Assembly (NCBI GenBank): GCA_963965975.1
Contig: OZ014411.1
Coordinates: 16,148,446 to 16,212,445 of the forward strand
Direction of reading: 5' to 3'
DNA length: 64,000 nt
Source of the DNA: Xestospongia bergquistia
Lineage: Eukaryota > Porifera > Demospongiae > Haplosclerida > Petrosiidae
The position numbers were made by a program, and so were the translations under genes. The notes under the pieces are model-generated. The model was not told where the DNA came from. It ran no database searches and worked only from the letters and a program-made list of their open reading frames with translations. This document shows, one piece after another, positions 62,001 through 64,000 of the stretch (position 1 is its first letter; the number at the start of each line of letters is the position of its first letter).

Positions 62001-64000
62001 TCTGTACACACACTAATGCTGCTGCTGATATTTATGTAGAAGCTATTCACAATGAATGGATAAGTAAGTATATAATATAATCTGTGTATTGTAGAATGTG
62101 ATGTATTTATTGTTTATATAGAACGTACCAATAGGAGACCTAACATGTATAGACAGATCTATAAAGAAAGGAGAGTCAACACTGTCTCTTCAATTGTACG
62201 TGATTACTGCAAGTAAGTCCTAACTAATTAGGCACAAGTTGATTGGTATTACTTATCAATACTGTATATATTGTATTTATATCTACTACATGTACTTTTA
62301 AATGTATCTTTCTTGTATTTCTCTAGTATTGTTGATGGTTCTTTTAATGATTTAAGACCTTCTGAAGTTATGTCAAAATCTATTGTTGTTACTACCACAA
62401 TGACATCTAGGTCATTGTGGTTAAATGGTATTGAAAAAGGATTCTTTACATATATATTTATTGATGAGGCTGCCCAGGTAAAGAGAATATAATCAATATT
62501 TCCTGTATGTTATATCATTATAATAGGTTTTTGAAGCAGAACTCCTCATCCCACTTTGTTTAGCTGGTAAAAATACTAAAATTGTATTAGCAGGAGACAC
62601 GATGCAAGTGAGTTCTATTGGCTAAGATTATTTGTCACCTATGAAATGCTTAGTTTTTCCATTATAACTACATAGATATTATAGATGTGTGATTTGTGAT
62701 TGTTTTACATGTTAAAATATAAAATTTGGACACTTAAGATTATTAAATATATAGTATGAGGTATAGTGAGTATTGACATATTTGTATTTTTATATATAGA
62801 TGGACCCTCCAGTATCCTCACCTATAGCCAAACGATATGGTCTACATGTATCATTATTAGAGAGACTTTATGATGATGACTTATATAAGTCAGGTAAAGG
62901 ACTTCATTGTAGATCACATTTAACTGAAAACCACAGATCACATGAAAAGGTACAAAATGATCAGCTTAATTCACTAAACACTACATTTGTAATGATTTTA
63001 TAAAGTACATATTGTCTTTACAAAATTACTGATATCGTAGCAGACTGTTTTAAATTTCTTCATTGTATCTTATAGATCCTCCACTTACCATCTAAATTAT
63101 TTTATGAAGATAAATTGATAGCTAAAGCTCAATTTCCTCCTGATGGTCCTAAACACATACCAGCATTACAGTTTGTAGGTGTGGATGGTCAAGAAAGACA
63201 AGATGAAAGCTCTCCTTCATATTCAAATAATGATGAAGTTTTTAAAATTGCTGAAGAGGTGAGTTACGTATGATTTCCTCCGTATAGCCACGATGAGGTG
63301 TCATTATGAATATATCTGTGCCTTTGAGGTTGTCAAAGGCTTGATTTAATATTGTGACACATGTGGATATTGAAAGGTTATTAATTCTTAGTTCATTTTT
63401 ATAGTTTTTTGCTGCACTCTCATTCCAATCAGTTTTAAATATATATGTTTGTACAGGTGACTCGTCTACATAATGATGGGCGTGGCCTTCAACAAAGAGA
63501 TATATGTGTACTGTCATATTATCGGATGCAGACGCAAATTATTAGGAGTCATTTGAGATCTAAAAGACTTGGACAAGTATGAGCTATTGGTATTTTGATA
63601 TAGCAGCCACAATTATAATATATTGATTACTTGCAGTGCTATCGAAGTAATATCTTGTTATTTATATTAGCAAGCAAAGTGCATTTTATTGGATATCACT
63701 TACCTATAAATGGTAGAATGTTTAATTAATTTAATATAATGTGCCTTCTTGTAGTAGCTCTAGTTTTATCAAAAGTTTCCTGATATCACTTTTTAAGTTT
63801 ACACACAGAAACTAGAAAGTTTACTTGTAATGATAATATAAGTTAATTTTTGGAACAACTATGAGTCTGTGACAATAAAATAAACAAAGTAATACTATGG
63901 ACATTAATCTTCACAAATTGTAACATTCACAAAATTAAACTACTGCGATAATTATCTGATTACAGTATGCTACATTGTTATAGGTCCAAGCTCATAATAT
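56024..64000 (+). CDS. HELZ2: HELZ2-like zinc-finger SF1 RNA helicase (partial, runs off right edge)
   Basis: Nineteen exons are visible: 56024-56892, 57302-57533, 58065-58172, 58233-58418, 59120-59280, 59399-59546, 59947-60017, 60604-60738, 61079-61198, 61249-61318, 61413-61580, 61898-62063, 62122-62212, 62327-62477, 62527-62607, 62800-62949, 63076-63258, 63457-63576 and 63984 onward. The frame stays open for about 1,075 residues. Exon 1 has CxxC pairs (CKICF, CPNC), three CCCH fingers (each ending TFAHS or SFAHS) and a U1-type C2H2 finger (FYCSACDVSC...HLSGGRH). The helicase has LILGPFGCGKT (motif I), ILICTHTNAAAD (Ia), FIDEAAQ (II), VLAGDTMQMDPP (III) and LTENHRSHE (IV). ICTHTNAAAD and the motif around RRVNTVSSIVRDYC are typical of HELZ/HELZ2. 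Members act on mRNA in decay or transcription control. HELZ2 has a second helicase and an RNB domain, which would lie outside the window. Confidence 0.9.
57534..58064. other. HELZ2-like intron 2
   Basis: AT-rich intron with no repeat or nested gene seen. Confidence 0.7.
58883..58990. repeat. 50-bp tandem repeat in intron 4 of the HELZ2-like gene
   Basis: A unit beginning TTCATAATACATATATACCC and ending GAGACACCTA occurs twice and starts a third time at 58,981, where it runs into a TA tract. It lies in the 0.7-kb intron 58419-59119. Confidence 0.9.
60018..60603. other. HELZ2-like intron 7
   Basis: Intron of about 0.6 kb, AT-rich, without a recognised element. An open frame overlapping its right part is read-through from the next exon. 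Confidence 0.65.
60799..60900. repeat. 41-bp tandem repeat in intron 8 of the HELZ2-like gene
   Basis: The unit CTGTGACATCTATAATATAC + ATTGTACCCACACATATTATA occurs about 2.5 times, at 60,799, 60,840 and 60,881. Confidence 0.9.

Overview
The window looks like nuclear DNA of an early-branching animal, most likely a sponge. This is inferred, not proven. It is AT-rich (roughly 70% by eye) and its genes have many GT-AG introns, mostly under 1 kb. It holds metazoan-type genes (an AGO-clade Argonaute, an AP1AR/gadkin homologue, a HELZ-family helicase) and an ankyrin-repeat/Roc-type GTPase gene of a kind that is abundant in sponge genomes. BEL/Pao, DIRS/Ngaro-type and hAT relics fit an animal genome. 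There is no bacterial organisation, and I saw no tRNA, rRNA or CRISPR.

Layout. (1) 1-25.3 kb, minus strand: one 16-exon ankyrin-repeat gene ending in a P-loop (Roc-like) GTPase domain that runs off the left edge. Most exons encode one 33-residue ankyrin repeat. A two-exon module was triplicated between 12.7 and 21.7 kb. The introns around it carry 143-bp satellite arrays, and other introns hold a dead hAT transposon (5.0-7.26 kb), an LTR-like repeat and a perfect 41-bp hairpin. (2) 25.3-46 kb: a gene graveyard. It contains an unprocessed EFTUD2/Snu114 pseudogene (26.36-27.33 kb), a broken coiled-coil gene (29.3-31.05 kb), a palindromic 60-bp repeat array, a tyrosine-recombinase retroelement fragment, an isolated CAP-Gly coding piece (33.77-34.51 kb), old segmental repeats, a decayed BEL/Pao pol (41.96-44.3 kb) and another satellite array. 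(3) 46-64 kb: a compact functional cluster. It holds an Argonaute of 18 exons and 1,040 codons (plus), a two-exon AP1AR-like gene (minus, tail-to-tail with Argonaute), a 240-bp shared promoter interval, and a HELZ2-like zinc-finger/SF1 helicase gene (plus, 19 exons in view, running off the right edge).

How they fit. The Argonaute keeps all four slicer positions (DEDH) and carries two Arg-Gly-rich tracts, one at the N terminus and an unusual one at the entrance of the PAZ domain. The neighbouring helicase belongs to the Upf1/MOV10/HELZ clade, whose members act on mRNA and in some cases associate with Argonaute complexes. A functional link here is only a hypothesis from proximity. The other main theme is ankyrin-repeat growth by whole-exon tandem duplication, together with satellite units that carry a conserved splice-donor-like core on the gene's sense strand.
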